64,000 nt of DNA from Geobacter argillaceus. GTDB taxonomy: Bacteria; Desulfobacterota; Desulfuromonadia; Geobacterales; DSM-12255. Below the pieces are notes generated by a model. The model saw nothing but the letters and a program-made list of their open reading frames with translations. It did not search any database and was not told the origin of the DNA. The stretch covers positions 1 to 64,000 of the forward strand of contig NZ_VLLN01000009.1 of the NCBI RefSeq assembly GCF_007830735.1. The letters run 5' to 3'. The translations under genes and the position numbers were made by a program. Positions 33,941 to 43,559 of the stretch are shown piece after piece (the stretch's first letter is position 1; every line of letters begins with the position of its first letter).

Positions 33941-35491
33941 TCAGAGCGGGATGTTGCCGTGTTTGCGGGGCGGATTGCTGTCCCGCTTGTTGCGGCACAT
34001 CTCCAGGGCGCGGATCAGCTTCGGCCTGGTGCATACCGGATCGATGACCTCGTCCACATACCCCAGCTCCGCTGCGTTGTAGGGATTGGCGAATTTTTCG
34101 CGGTAGTCGGCCACCAGCGCCTGGCGGTGCCCGTCGCTGTTGCCGTTTCTGGCCATCTCGGCCCGGTGGATGATGCTGACCGCGCCTTCCGGCCCCATTA
34201 CCGCGATCTCGGCGGCAGGAAAGGCCATGGAATAGTCACCGCGTATGTGGCGGGAGTTCATGACGCAGTATGCCCCGCCATACGCCTTGCGGGTGATCAC
34301 CGTGATCTTCGGCACCGTTGCCTCGGCCATGGCATAAAGCAGCTTGGCGCCATGGCGGATGATCCCCCCCAACTCCTGGTTCACGCCGGGGAGAAAGCCG
34401 GGCACATCCTCGAAGATCACCAGCGGGATATTGAATGCATCGCAGAAGCGCACGAACCTGGCCCCCTTGATGGAAGCGTCCACGTCCAGGGCGCCGGCCA
34501 GGACATTCGGCTGGTTGGCCACGATTCCCACCGGCCGGCCATTCAGTCGGGCAAAACAGATTACCAGGTTCCTGGCGAAGTGTTCGTGCACCTCGAACAG
34601 GTGGCTGTCATCCACCACCGCCCGGATGACCTCCTTCATGTCGTAGGGGATGTTGGGATTGTCCGGCACGATATGCTTGAGAGACACCTCGCAGCGCTGC
34701 AGATCGTCCGTGCACTCCTTCAGGGGAGGCTCCTCCATGTTGTTGAGCGGCATGAACGACAGGAGTTCCCGAATCTGGAGCAGGCACTCCTCATCGTCCG
34801 CTCCGGCAAACTGCGCACAGCCGGAGATGGAGTTGTGGGTCATTGCCCCCCCAAGTTCCTCCTTGGACACCTCTTCGTGGGTGACCGTGCGGATCACTTC
34901 GGGACCGGTAATGAACATGTAGGAACTGTTCTTGACCATGCATATGAAATCGGTAATGGCAGGGGAATAGACCGCTCCCCCCGCACAGGGCCCCATGATC
35001 GCCGAAATCTGGGGGATCACGCCAGAGGCCTGGACGTTGCGCAGAAAGATGTCGGCATAGCCGGCCAGGGACTGGACCCCCTCCTGGATGCGCGCCCCGC
35101 CGGAGTCGTTGAGACCGATCACCGGCGCCCCGTTCTTCAGAGCCATGTCCATTATCTTGACGATCTTTGCCGCATGGGTCTCGGAGAGCGAACCGCCGAA
35201 CACCGTGAAATCCTGGGCAAAGAGATATACCAGGCGGTTCTCGATCGTTCCGAAGCCGCAGACTACCCCGTCGCCAGGAATCTTCTCCTGGTCCATGCCG
35301 AAGCTGGTGCAGCGGTGGACCACGAACCTGTCGATCTCGGTGAAGCTCCCCTCGTCCAGCAGGATGGCAATCCTCTCCCGGGCCGTGAGCCGCCCCGAGG
35401 CGTGATGCTTCTCGATTCGGGCGGCTCCCCCGCCCATCTCGGTCGCCTCGGACCTCTCCTTCAGAACTCTCAGCTTTGCTTCGATACCCAT
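33941..35491 (-). CDS. Acyl-CoA carboxylase carboxyltransferase subunit (PccB/MmdA type)
   Basis: The 516-residue crotonase-fold protein has the PCC-beta signatures [36 protein letters not shown] and [12 protein letters not shown]. It transfers CO2 from carboxybiotin to an acyl-CoA, probably propionyl-CoA. ATG 35491 is selected because GGAGGGTGG precedes it; the frame extends 18 more codons upstream without a site. Use as a decarboxylase (methylmalonyl- or glutaconyl-CoA) is less likely because a biotin carboxylase gene follows and no membrane sodium-pump subunit is visible. Confidence 0.88.
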   Translation of the reverse strand: MGIEAKLRVLKERSEATEMGGGAARIEKHHASGRLTARERIAILLDEGSFTEIDRFVVHRCTSFGMDQEKIPGDGVVCGFGTIENRLVYLFAQDFTVFGGSLSETHAAKIVKIMDMALKNGAPVIGLNDSGGARIQEGVQSLAGYADIFLRNVQASGVIPQISAIMGPCAGGAVYSPAITDFICMVKNSSYMFITGPEVIRTVTHEEVSKEELGGAMTHNSISGCAQFAGADDEECLLQIRELLSFMPLNNMEEPPLKECTDDLQRCEVSLKHIVPDNPNIPYDMKEVIRAVVDDSHLFEVHEHFARNLVICFARLNGRPVGIVANQPNVLAGALDVDASIKGARFVRFCDAFNIPLVIFEDVPGFLPGVNQELGGIIRHGAKLLYAMAEATVPKITVITRKAYGGAYCVMNSRHIRGDYSMAFPAAEIAVMGPEGAVSIIHRAEMARNGNSDGHRQALVADYREKFANPYNAAELGYVDEVIDPVCTRPKLIRALEMCRNKRDSNPPRKHGNIPL

Positions 35492-35563
35492 TTCCACCCT
35501 CCTGTCAAAGGGAACTTCGTGCGTTGTGAAATCTGCGCCGAACAATCGGCGAGATCGCTCTGT

Positions 35564-38557
35564 TCAGGCAGCCAGGCTCTGTTCCAGGTGTACCTTCAGC
35601 ATGGCCACGAATTCCGCCTCCCGGTTGCCCCGGTAGACCAGTGACGATGCTATCTGGCCGGCGAGAATCGCGTAACGGTATTTGGCCGGCAGCTGCCGTA
35701 ACCGCTGGCGATAGCGGCGATTCTCCCGAAGAAGCCTGGGCAGATGGTCCTCGATGGCCCGTACGAACAGGGCCTCTTCACACACTGCGGGATGGTTCTG
35801 GAAGTAGCCGAAAAGCCTGGCGTAGTGTGCGTTGATCTCCTGGCTGATGGCTGCGGAGATGTCCGTACAGAGCAGAGTATTGCCCGACTCGGTCCGGCGC
35901 CTGAAGATGAGCCGTGCCTCCTCCTCTGCCCGCTGTTCAAGGATATCCAGCACATCCGCTACATACCGCTCCTTGATCTCCAGGAACTCCTTCTCGCTCA
36001 TGAGCAGATTGGCGATGATCTCAAAGGAGGAGGAGATGACCCCGCACTTGTTGGCCGAGGCGTCGCGCAGGATGAGTATCCCCCTGCGCTGGAGCTCGAG
36101 CCTGGCGGCGGGGGTGAAGAAGGAGTTGGCCCCTTCGACCACGGCCCGCACCTTCGGACTGCCGTCCGGCCTGAGGAAACAGTGCCAGTTGTTCTCGGCG
36201 ACCGTTTCCGGCCGGCCGCCGGCAGGTATGAACAGGTCGGCTTCCACATTGAAGATGAGCTCGCTCCACTCCCGGTTGAACTCGTCCAGCGTGATCCATT
36301 CCTCCACCATTCCGTCCGGCGTGCGGGTCACCTTTCTGTGCAGCTCCCGCAGCCCTTCGGTGCGCCGCTGGTTCCGGTAGAGCAGATACCCCCCCTCATG
36401 CAGCGCCTGTGAATCGAAGCATTCCAGGTCCTGGCTGAGCACAATCCGTTGCAGGGCGGCATGGTCCGCCCCGAGCGGATCGCAGAGGGCGGCACTGCCG
36501 TCCATGATCAGGCGGATCTCCGCCCGCGGGCATCGCTCCAGCATCAGACGCATGGCGTTGCCGGCCACGTCGCCGTTGGGGCCTCCGGTGAAGAGGACAC
36601 TGAAGGGGCCATGACGAATATCGATGCCGAGCTCGGCCATGGCGATTTCGGCGAATTTGACGACTCCGGTGGAGGTGACCCCGTACTCCTTGTGATTGAT
36701 CCCCGCCTTCTTGCTGGAGATGACCCCGATGCCGAGCAGATACCCCCGCCGTACCGATTCCCGGGCCACCAGTTCCACCATGGTGTCGTGCATGTTTTCA
36801 TCGGGCCCGAGCTCGATCGGCTCGTCTTCACCGTAATAGTCGATCACCCGCGGGTCCCTGGCCCGGCCGTCCCTGGTGACGAAGATGTCGAAAAAGGCAT
36901 TGATGAAACCGTACTGAAGCTTGTAAAGGCGACGGGTAACCAGGTCGTGGTCGGCCAGGTCGGCGGCGTCGAGCACCACCACCATTTTGGAGCCCCCTTC
37001 GTAGATGTCCTTGTTCTTCAGGTGCTGGGTGTGGGCAAGAACGTAGTTCTCGCGGAAGAGGGTCGCTGCGGTGGTGACGTAGTCGTCCCACCCCTTGGTA
37101 AGGATCGTGCGCCAGCCGCCGCGGGCAATGTCGGAAAAACCGATGTGGTAACCGGCACCATGGCGGCCGAAAAAGAAGGTGATCCTAAAGGGTCGTTCGG
37201 CCGGCAGGTCGGCGATGAATTCAGTGCCCAGCTTCTCCAGGTAGGACGGATCCAGGCGAAAGGCCAGGGCATGCTTTTCTGCCACGAAGAAATTGGTCTT
37301 GAGGGTGTGGGTGATCAGGCAGAGCGCGCACCTGAATACCGTTCGCCGGATCTCGTCCAAGTGCCGGTGGCCCGTGTTGTAGTCGGCGAGCGCCTGCTCC
37401 GCCTCGGCCAGGGCCTCTTCGTAACAGGCCTGGCACTCCTCCTTGCGGGGATCGAAGCGGAGCATGAACAGACGGATCAGCTGCAGGGTCGTATCGGGGT
37501 GGCTGAGGAAGGCCCGGGTGACATCCTCGAATCCGAACCGGTCAGGCTGGTTATGGGCCAGATTGGTATGGCAGAAGCTTATGAAGGCGTTTACCAGGGA
37601 GGCCTCCTCGCCGGTCGTCACCCCATCGGCCACGAACTCGCGGTAGGCCTGGGTCGAGGAGGAGAGTATCTGGGTGTTGTAGAGTTCCACCTTCAGACGC
37701 TCGTACAGGTTGGCCCCCTTCTCCACCAGGGCTGCATCACGGCTGCGGACGTAAAAGGTGCCCAGGAAGTAGGGGTGGATGCCGTTGCTGATGGTCAGGC
37801 AGAACGCCCTCCTGACGCCGATCTCCAGCCGGTTGAAAACTTCCATGATCTGCACCAGGAAATCGGCCTGCGGCGGATTGCCCACCGCGAACATGACCCG
37901 GTACTCCCCCTGCCCCAGGTACTCCTCGGTCGGCTCGACGTCGAAGTAGATCCCCCCTTGGCGGGAACTCTGCTGGTACATCCAGAGCACCTGGGCGATC
38001 CGCTTGGCAGGGGATATGCGTACGTAGTTTTCATTGTTGAGCCAGAGAAGGGCCAGGATCCGGTTAAGGTCGCGCAGATCGAAGGCGGGATACGTCTCCC
38101 TCATGGCTGCCGTTACGTCGCCCTTGATTCGATCCGGAATCCGCACCGGGGAGGCATCGGAGATTTCATGATTGCAGCGTCGGTCAAACTCGAAACGCTG
38201 CAGCTCCAGCCCTTCCGTCAGTCCGGGCAACGGCTCGTGGGACTGGATGAACTGGGCATAGGATATCTCCCGTTCCTTCAGGTTCTTCATGGTGTCGTAC
38301 AGCGATCCGGGCATGTTGCGACGGGCCAGGATCAGTCGCCGCTCGTTGTCGGCCAGTATCAGCCGCTCCTCCGTCGCCAGCGAGTTCAGCCGTATGGCCA
38401 GGGCCGCAACCGCATCAGGCTCGTCCTGCATGGTGATCGCGAAATAGAGGGGCATGGCATCGTTCAGCCACGTGAGGTTTCTGACCGCATCCCGGCAGTT
38501 GGCGTCGATCTCCCGCTGGACCTTCTGCTGGAGATGTGTTCTTGCGGCGTCGAACAT
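35564..38557 (-). CDS. Large NAD-dependent glutamate dehydrogenase (about 115-kDa class)
   Basis: The 997-residue protein carries a Glu/Leu/Phe/Val dehydrogenase catalytic region in its second half: SDIARGGWRT, NKDIYEGGSKMVV and the Rossmann segment FTGGPNGDVAGNAM. Its length matches the large 115-kDa NAD-GDH class, far above the 450-residue hexameric enzymes. It would deaminate glutamate to 2-oxoglutarate. ATG 38557 follows AAGGAGAAG. It lies 32 bases downstream of pxpA, whose enzyme yields glutamate, so the pathway continuation is clear. Exact specificity for glutamate is inferred. Confidence 0.8.
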   Translation of the reverse strand: MFDAARTHLQQKVQREIDANCRDAVRNLTWLNDAMPLYFAITMQDEPDAVAALAIRLNSLATEERLILADNERRLILARRNMPGSLYDTMKNLKEREISYAQFIQSHEPLPGLTEGLELQRFEFDRRCNHEISDASPVRIPDRIKGDVTAAMRETYPAFDLRDLNRILALLWLNNENYVRISPAKRIAQVLWMYQQSSRQGGIYFDVEPTEEYLGQGEYRVMFAVGNPPQADFLVQIMEVFNRLEIGVRRAFCLTISNGIHPYFLGTFYVRSRDAALVEKGANLYERLKVELYNTQILSSSTQAYREFVADGVTTGEEASLVNAFISFCHTNLAHNQPDRFGFEDVTRAFLSHPDTTLQLIRLFMLRFDPRKEECQACYEEALAEAEQALADYNTGHRHLDEIRRTVFRCALCLITHTLKTNFFVAEKHALAFRLDPSYLEKLGTEFIADLPAERPFRITFFFGRHGAGYHIGFSDIARGGWRTILTKGWDDYVTTAATLFRENYVLAHTQHLKNKDIYEGGSKMVVVLDAADLADHDLVTRRLYKLQYGFINAFFDIFVTRDGRARDPRVIDYYGEDEPIELGPDENMHDTMVELVARESVRRGYLLGIGVISSKKAGINHKEYGVTSTGVVKFAEIAMAELGIDIRHGPFSVLFTGGPNGDVAGNAMRLMLERCPRAEIRLIMDGSAALCDPLGADHAALQRIVLSQDLECFDSQALHEGGYLLYRNQRRTEGLRELHRKVTRTPDGMVEEWITLDEFNREWSELIFNVEADLFIPAGGRPETVAENNWHCFLRPDGSPKVRAVVEGANSFFTPAARLELQRRGILILRDASANKCGVISSSFEIIANLLMSEKEFLEIKERYVADVLDILEQRAEEEARLIFRRRTESGNTLLCTDISAAISQEINAHYARLFGYFQNHPAVCEEALFVRAIEDHLPRLLRENRRYRQRLRQLPAKYRYAILAGQIASSLVYRGNREAEFVAMLKVHLEQSLAA

Positions 38558-38589
38558 CAGCTTCTCCTTGTGAATGGCTCTTGTTTCAA

Positions 38590-39354
38590 TCAAAAGAATT
38601 CGGGCAACGGCACGATACCGCACCCCATCGTCTCCAACCCCGTACGGATGAGGCCGGCAGTCTCCACCGCATGGGCATTGTCTCCGTGAACGCAGATGCT
38701 GTGGAATTCGGTGGCCAGCACCCTGCCATTGATGGTAACGATCCCCCTTTGTTCCATCATCCTGATCACATGGGCCACGGCATCGGCGGCATCGTGGAGT
38801 ACCGCCCCGGGTTGGCTGCGAGGGACCAGCTGTCCGGAATCGGTGTAGGCCCTGTCTGCAAAGACCTCCAACGCTACCGCCAGACCGGCCGCCTCCCCAG
38901 CCGAGGCCAGCCTTGAGAGGGCCGGGGCCAGCAGGATCATCCCGGGGTCACACGCCTTTACCGCACGAACGACAACCTCTGCCATGCCAGCATCGGCACA
39001 GGCCATATTGTTGAGCGCGCCGTGGGGCTTGACGTGCGTTACCCGGCTGCCGTTGGCCCTGGCGATCCCGTCGAGGGCGCCGATCTGGTAGACGATCATG
39101 GACTCCAGTTCCCGCGGCGGAATGTGCATTTCCCTGCGCCCGAAACCCTGGAGGTCGGGGAACGATGGGTGGGCTCCCAGGCTGACGCCGGCATCGCGCG
39201 CCAGTTCCACGGTCTGGGTCATGACCATCGGATCACCGCCGTGGAAGCCGCAGGCCACGTTTGCCGATGCGACGATCTGCAGCAACTGCCGGTCGTGTCC
39301 GATGCTGTAGGCGCCGAAGGACTCTCCCAGGTCGGCATTGAGATTGATTTTCAT
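38590..39354 (-). CDS. pxpA: 5-oxoprolinase subunit A (LamB/YcsF family)
   Basis: The 254-residue protein begins MKINLNADLGESFGAY and has the family motifs ANVACGFHGGDP, LGAHPSFPDLQGFGRR and HVKPHGALNN. With PxpB and PxpC it forms the ATP-dependent bacterial 5-oxoprolinase that opens 5-oxoproline to L-glutamate. Its start overlaps the pxpC stop by four bases. All three subunit genes are adjacent here in the order B-C-A. Confidence 0.93.
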   Translation of the reverse strand: MKINLNADLGESFGAYSIGHDRQLLQIVASANVACGFHGGDPMVMTQTVELARDAGVSLGAHPSFPDLQGFGRREMHIPPRELESMIVYQIGALDGIARANGSRVTHVKPHGALNNMACADAGMAEVVVRAVKACDPGMILLAPALSRLASAGEAAGLAVALEVFADRAYTDSGQLVPRSQPGAVLHDAADAVAHVIRMMEQRGIVTINGRVLATEFHSICVHGDNAHAVETAGLIRTGLETMGCGIVPLPEFF

Positions 39355-40475
39355 CGTCTGTCCTCCGCGATGCTGTCCGCCTGACGGTTGCAGGCAGGCG
39401 GGCAACGGGCGTCCATGGCGCCGCTTACCAGGTTCGAACTGTACAGACGTTCCAGGTCCACCCCCCCCACCAGTCTCAGCGGCACGATGCGGGCAATGAG
39501 GGCGGCAAGATGCCTGCGGCGCTCAAGCAGCAGTTCAGCCCCTTCCTCGACGGTGATCGCCCGGAAAGAGACCCGTCTCCCCGGTACCAGCACCGCAATC
39601 CGCGGCAGGTCGACGCTTGCAACCGTGGCGATCTTCGGGTACCCCCCCACCGTCGGACCATCCGCCAGCAACACGATGGGAGCGCCATTGCCGGGAACCT
39701 GTATGGCACCTGGCACGATACCGTCGGAGACGATCTCCGGCTTGCAATCCTCACGGTGGGTAAGCGCCGGCCCCACAAGACGGCTTCCCATCCGGTCCGA
39801 CTCCCGGGAAATGGTGTAGTCACTGGACAGAAAGGTGGCAATGGAGCTGTCGCTGAAGTAGTCGTCCTGCGGTCCCAGGATCACCCTGATCGGGATGGGG
39901 TCATCCTGGTCGTGTCCCGGTTCCGGGCCGCCGAATGTCTCCCTCCCAGGGGCCTCGGGGAGGTAACAGTCCGGATCGCTGATGGGCCTGCCCTGCATGA
40001 CGGGAAGCTGCATCCCCGCCAGGAGACGATTGCCGTCCATCCCCCCGAAACCGCCCCGCAGGTAGGTGGAGCAGCTTTCCAGCACCGGTTTCAGGTCCAG
40101 CCCTCCGCTGATGGCCACATAGCCTGCCTTGCCGGTGGAGACCGGTCCCAGCTGCAACTGGTCCCCCTCCTCCAGGGTGATTGTGCGCCAGGAACGGAGC
40201 ATGGACTTCTTGCGGTTTCTGGTCAGTTCGATGCGAAAATCTCCGGCCAGGGCGAGTCGCACGCTCCCGGATTCGAGACGGAAGCTGGGGCCGCTCAGGA
40301 AGAACTCGAGAACGGATTCGTTCTCCCCGTTTCCTGCCAGGGCATTGGCAATCCGCGCCAGGTCCGGATGTAGCACCCCTGATCGGGGAACGCCGAAGCG
40401 TCGGAAACCGTAGCGGCCAAGGTCCTGGAACGTGGTCAGCAGCCCGGGACTAACAACGAGCAGTTGGCTGGTCAT
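39351..40475 (-). CDS. pxpC: 5-oxoprolinase subunit C (KipA / biotin-dependent carboxyltransferase-like)
   Basis: The 374-residue protein has the KipA-type start LLVVSPGLLTTFQDLGRYGFRRFGVPRSG and the late IVLLADGPTVGGYPKIATV motif of the family. It is a cyclophilin-like partner of PxpB within 5-oxoprolinase. Although the family is sometimes named allophanate hydrolase or biotin-dependent carboxyltransferase, the neighbouring pxpA and pxpB fix the assignment. It overlaps pxpB by four bases. Confidence 0.92.
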   Translation of the reverse strand: MTSQLLVVSPGLLTTFQDLGRYGFRRFGVPRSGVLHPDLARIANALAGNGENESVLEFFLSGPSFRLESGSVRLALAGDFRIELTRNRKKSMLRSWRTITLEEGDQLQLGPVSTGKAGYVAISGGLDLKPVLESCSTYLRGGFGGMDGNRLLAGMQLPVMQGRPISDPDCYLPEAPGRETFGGPEPGHDQDDPIPIRVILGPQDDYFSDSSIATFLSSDYTISRESDRMGSRLVGPALTHREDCKPEIVSDGIVPGAIQVPGNGAPIVLLADGPTVGGYPKIATVASVDLPRIAVLVPGRRVSFRAITVEEGAELLLERRRHLAALIARIVPLRLVGGVDLERLYSSNLVSGAMDARCPPACNRQADSIAEDRR

Positions 40476-41218
40476 ATGCTCTCCCCCTGCAGTCTGAACT
40501 GCCCGAAATCCAGGGCATGTTCCCGTACCGCAGAAGCAAGCTCCTCGTAACGGTCCGGAGAAACGATCTCAAAGTTGACCAGGTCTCCAGTGCCCAGCAG
40601 GGCGGGCTGCGGTCGATGGGCGTCGAAGAGGGGGAGAGGACATCTCCCGATGATGTTCCACCCCCCGGGGCTCTCCCAGGGGTATATCGCCGTTTGCTGG
40701 CCAGTAATGGCGACCGAACCGGCGGGAACCCTGGTGCGAGGTTCCCGGAGACGCGGCATGTGCAGCGCGGAAACCACATCCCCCATGAAGGGAAAGCCGG
40801 GCAGGAAACCAATCATGTACACCGTGTAGGTCTGGCTGACGTGGAGTTCCACCACCTCGGCCCGGGTCAACCCACTGGATACGGCTGCATGCTCCAGATC
40901 CAGTCCGTACTCGCTGCCGTAGCAGACCGGGAGTCTCCAACGGTTTGCCGGCCGGGTCTCCCCGTCCAGTGATTCGCTCAGGAGCTCCGTGACACGGGCC
41001 TGGAGAGAGTTCCAGGAGAGCAGCCCGGGATCGAAGATAACCGTCAGGGAACGGTACGTGGGCATTGTCTCGATGATCCCCGCTAGCCGCCCTGCCTTCT
41101 TTTCCCGGCTCAACCGCTCGTCCAGCGCGGCAACGGAGGCCACAAGCGCCTGGTCGATCCGATCGCCGAACTCGATCGTGATGGCACTGTCTCCCAGGGG
41201 AAGAAATCGTGGTTCCAT
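40472..41218 (-). CDS. pxpB: 5-oxoprolinase subunit B (KipI family)
   Basis: The 248-residue protein has the KipI-type motifs PLGDSAITIEFG, GFLPGFPFMGDV, and SVAITGQQTAIYPWESPGGW. It is the N-terminal partner in the PxpBC pair. It lies 99 bases downstream of the DUF979 gene on the same strand and overlaps pxpC by four bases, which indicates coupled translation of all three subunits. Confidence 0.92.
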   Translation of the reverse strand: MEPRFLPLGDSAITIEFGDRIDQALVASVAALDERLSREKKAGRLAGIIETMPTYRSLTVIFDPGLLSWNSLQARVTELLSESLDGETRPANRWRLPVCYGSEYGLDLEHAAVSSGLTRAEVVELHVSQTYTVYMIGFLPGFPFMGDVVSALHMPRLREPRTRVPAGSVAITGQQTAIYPWESPGGWNIIGRCPLPLFDAHRPQPALLGTGDLVNFEIVSPDRYEELASAVREHALDFGQFRLQGESI

Positions 41219-41317
41219 GTTTACTCCATTTCTCGATCATGCCGGCATGTGTAACAGGCGACCAGAAATACGTCCTGATCTGATGACGGCGCAGCCAGCT
41301 CCACTGCCGGCAACGGA

Positions 41318-42286
41318 TCAGAACGCCTTCATCAGGTAATACATCAGGAAGATGTTGACGATCAGTAGGGGCAGCGCCGTGAATACCTGCACCTTGATCA
41401 CGCCGTTCTTGTCCGGCAGATCGAGCAGTGCCGCCGGTACGATATTGAAATTTGCCGCCATCGGCGTCATCAGTGTCCCGCAGTACCCGGAAAACATGCC
41501 GATTGCCGCAACTATCGCTGGATTTCCGTGGAACACCCCGACCAGGATGGGAATGCCGACACCGCCGGCCATTACTGGGAAGGCGGCAAAGCCGTTACCC
41601 ATGATCATGGTGAATAGGGCCATGCCCAGGCAATAGACCGCAACCGCCACGAACCGGGAATCCATCGGAATGTATGAAGTTGTCACCTGAGCAACGGCCT
41701 TGCCCACCCCCGCATCCATGAACAGCAGACCGAGAACCGCCAGCATGTGCGGCAGGACCACGGCCCAGCCCATGGAGTCGATCAGGCGGCGCGCCTCACG
41801 CATGGCCTGAACAGGGGTCGCCCGGGTAAACCGGCAGGCGGCAATCAGAGCGAAAATACATCCGAAACCCAGGCTTACCAGCGTAAAGTTTTTTTGATCC
41901 AGCAGAAACATGCCACCGATCTTGGTCTTCTGGAATACAATCGAGCCGATCATCGTCGTAAAAGGAATGATCAGTGCGGGAATCAGGAGTCGATTACCCA
42001 GTTTCAGAGCACTACTCCGGCGCTCCTCCGGGGTAAACTGTCCGTATTTTCCCAGAGACACTCCCCCCAGTCCGGCGATGAGTGCCATTGCAATCACGAT
42101 GATGCCTACGACCATCGGCAGCAGACGATCACCGACCAGAAAAACCACTGCATACAGTGCCCAGAAGGATCCGGTCATGATCCGCCGGGGATTGCCCTTA
42201 TCCCTGAATGACATGGTGGAGATAACGGACAGGGTCAATCCCAACAGGATGAAAAAATAGTCGAGAGGCACGATAGTCGAACTCAT
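41318..42286 (-). CDS. DUF979 membrane protein, probable 5-oxoproline permease subunit
   Basis: The 322-residue protein is highly hydrophobic with about nine to ten membrane segments and the DUF979 start VPLDYFFILLGLTLSVIS. DUF979 proteins pair with DUF969 proteins and are found beside pyrrolidone-carboxylate peptidase or 5-oxoprolinase genes, so they are thought to import 5-oxoproline or pyroglutamyl compounds. It overlaps the DUF969 gene by four bases. Transport function is inference from context. Confidence 0.82.
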   Translation of the reverse strand: MSSTIVPLDYFFILLGLTLSVISTMSFRDKGNPRRIMTGSFWALYAVVFLVGDRLLPMVVGIIVIAMALIAGLGGVSLGKYGQFTPEERRSSALKLGNRLLIPALIIPFTTMIGSIVFQKTKIGGMFLLDQKNFTLVSLGFGCIFALIAACRFTRATPVQAMREARRLIDSMGWAVVLPHMLAVLGLLFMDAGVGKAVAQVTTSYIPMDSRFVAVAVYCLGMALFTMIMGNGFAAFPVMAGGVGIPILVGVFHGNPAIVAAIGMFSGYCGTLMTPMAANFNIVPAALLDLPDKNGVIKVQVFTALPLLIVNIFLMYYLMKAF

Positions 42287-43023
42287 ACGGTTTCTCCTTT
42301 CATCGTTTCTGCGGCAATGGGATCCACAATCTTCTGGGAATTCAATTCGCGCTCAATCTCCACATCCAGGCGGCTCAATCGGAAGGAATGGATGGTGAAC
42401 GCACAGATAGCCGTGGGTAATCCCCACAGGGCCATATGGAGCGGATTGACCTCAATCCCGTACCCTCGCAGAATTGTCTGCATCAGCACAATCGCACCAA
42501 ACGCGACAAAGATGTCTTCACCGAAAAAGAGCCCCACGTTATCCGTGGCAGCCGACATTGCGCGTATCTTGTAGAGCAGTCTGTCCGGGATGGCCCCATA
42601 ACGATTTTCCGTCGCGCCTTCTGCCATCGGCACAATCAGCGGACGCACCATCTGAGGATGGCCGCCAAGGCTGACCAGACCCAGGGCGGCAGTAATCTCG
42701 CGCACAAACAGATAGACGATCAGCAGACGGCCTGCTGTTGCCGATCTGATTTTCGCGATCAGGATCTGTGCCTGTTCCTTCAGGCCGTACCGTTCAAGCA
42801 AGCCGATGACTCCCAATGGCAGCAACAGGATCAGTGGCAGATTGCGGGTCTTTATGAATCCTGTTCCCAGAGATATGAGTATCTTCTCAATGGGCATGGC
42901 GGCGGTAAGGCCGGTGACTATGGCAGCGAGGATCACAACCATAACCGGGTTTTGTCTCAGGACAAATCCGGCGATGATTACAGTCACACCGATAAGGGGC
43001 CACAAATTTACCGTTGTTTGCAT
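42283..43023 (-). CDS. DUF969 membrane protein, probable 5-oxoproline permease subunit
   Basis: The 246-residue protein is hydrophobic with about six membrane segments and the DUF969 pattern NLWPLIGVTVIIAGFVLR...NPVMVVILAAIVTG. It is the first gene of the ten-gene array and is translated with the DUF979 protein. AAAGGAGAAA precedes the ATG. A sigma-70 promoter with an overlapping palindrome lies about 100 bases upstream. Confidence 0.82.
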   Translation of the reverse strand: MQTTVNLWPLIGVTVIIAGFVLRQNPVMVVILAAIVTGLTAAMPIEKILISLGTGFIKTRNLPLILLLPLGVIGLLERYGLKEQAQILIAKIRSATAGRLLIVYLFVREITAALGLVSLGGHPQMVRPLIVPMAEGATENRYGAIPDRLLYKIRAMSAATDNVGLFFGEDIFVAFGAIVLMQTILRGYGIEVNPLHMALWGLPTAICAFTIHSFRLSRLDVEIERELNSQKIVDPIAAETMKGETV

Positions 43024-43121
43024 GGTTTTTCTCCTTTATGGGGGAATGAGAAACAAACTTGAGGCCTCTTCGCATTAAACGGATCGAACCCAGGCAATCG
43101 CTGCCAAACATTGTTATTTAG

Positions 43122-43150
43122 ATAAAAACATTTCGTTGATAATTTGTCAA
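43122..43150 (-). promoter_or_regulatory. Sigma-70 promoter of the DUF969-to-marR array
   Basis: On the minus strand a perfect -35 TTGACA (43150-43145) is followed after 17 bases by TTTTAT (43127-43122) as -10, four of six matches. It lies about 100 bases before the DUF969 start codon. Confidence 0.6.
43136..43150. promoter_or_regulatory. Candidate operator palindrome overlapping the -35 box
   Basis: TTGATAATTTGTCAA is an imperfect 15-base palindrome (TTGAYAA-N-TTRTCAA) covering the -35 hexamer. Its size and position suit a MarR-type repressor, and a MarR-like gene ends the downstream array. The link is inferred. Confidence 0.5.
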
Positions 43151-43373
43151 CATTTTATTTACATTTTAAATATTCGCTTTAATCCCGGCTCTGACGGTGG
43201 AATCCGCGGGTATTTCACCGTAAATCAAGGGTAGACGGGACGGCTGGTGGCTCAGGATAATCAGGAAAATCGATGAAGGGTCAAACTGTGTTGGAAGAGA
43301 TGAAGGTCGAGTGCGGAGGATGCGAGATTGCCGCTTCAATTGCTTGGTATAATTGGCATAGGAGTCGAAAGAG

Positions 43374-43559
43374 ATGCTCGGAACATGGAAGGACCAGCAC
43401 CATCTGTACCGGCTGCCTCAGCCTGACAGGTGGAGAATCGACCGGCGCGCTTACTACCGGAGGCACCCGGAGCAGCTACGGGCCGGCATCCGCTTCGCGG
43501 CGGGAATCATCTTTCTCTCCCTGACCTATCTCCTCGCTTTTTGTTCAGCGTTTCGTTGA
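43374..43559 (+). CDS. Possible small membrane protein, 61 residues
   Basis: The frame starts at ATG 43374 with a modest GAAAGAG upstream. It encodes a basic N-terminal half with several His and Arg residues and a hydrophobic segment near 40-57 (FAAGIIFLSLTYLLAF). It resembles no family I know. It sits alone between the array promoter and a decayed integrase, so it may be chance or element remnant. Confidence 0.3.
   Translation: MLGTWKDQHHLYRLPQPDRWRIDRRAYYRRHPEQLRAGIRFAAGIIFLSLTYLLAFCSAFR

Noticed and set aside
33941-35491. Carboxyltransferase as a sodium-pumping decarboxylase subunit
   Set aside because: No beta-type membrane decarboxylase or OadG-like gene is adjacent, and a biotin carboxylase gene follows, pointing to a carboxylase.
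33584-35644. A 686-codon open frame on the plus strand
   Set aside because: It covers the carboxyltransferase gene in antisense; high GC leaves few stop codons in this frame.
36449-38689. A 746-codon open frame on the plus strand
   Set aside because: It is fully antisense to the glutamate dehydrogenase gene, and the translation has no recognisable motif and no ribosome site.
43095-43115. TTTGGCAGCGATTGCC on the minus strand as a sigma-54 promoter for the DUF969 array
   Set aside because: The GG and GC elements are two bases too close together, which abolishes sigma-54 recognition.
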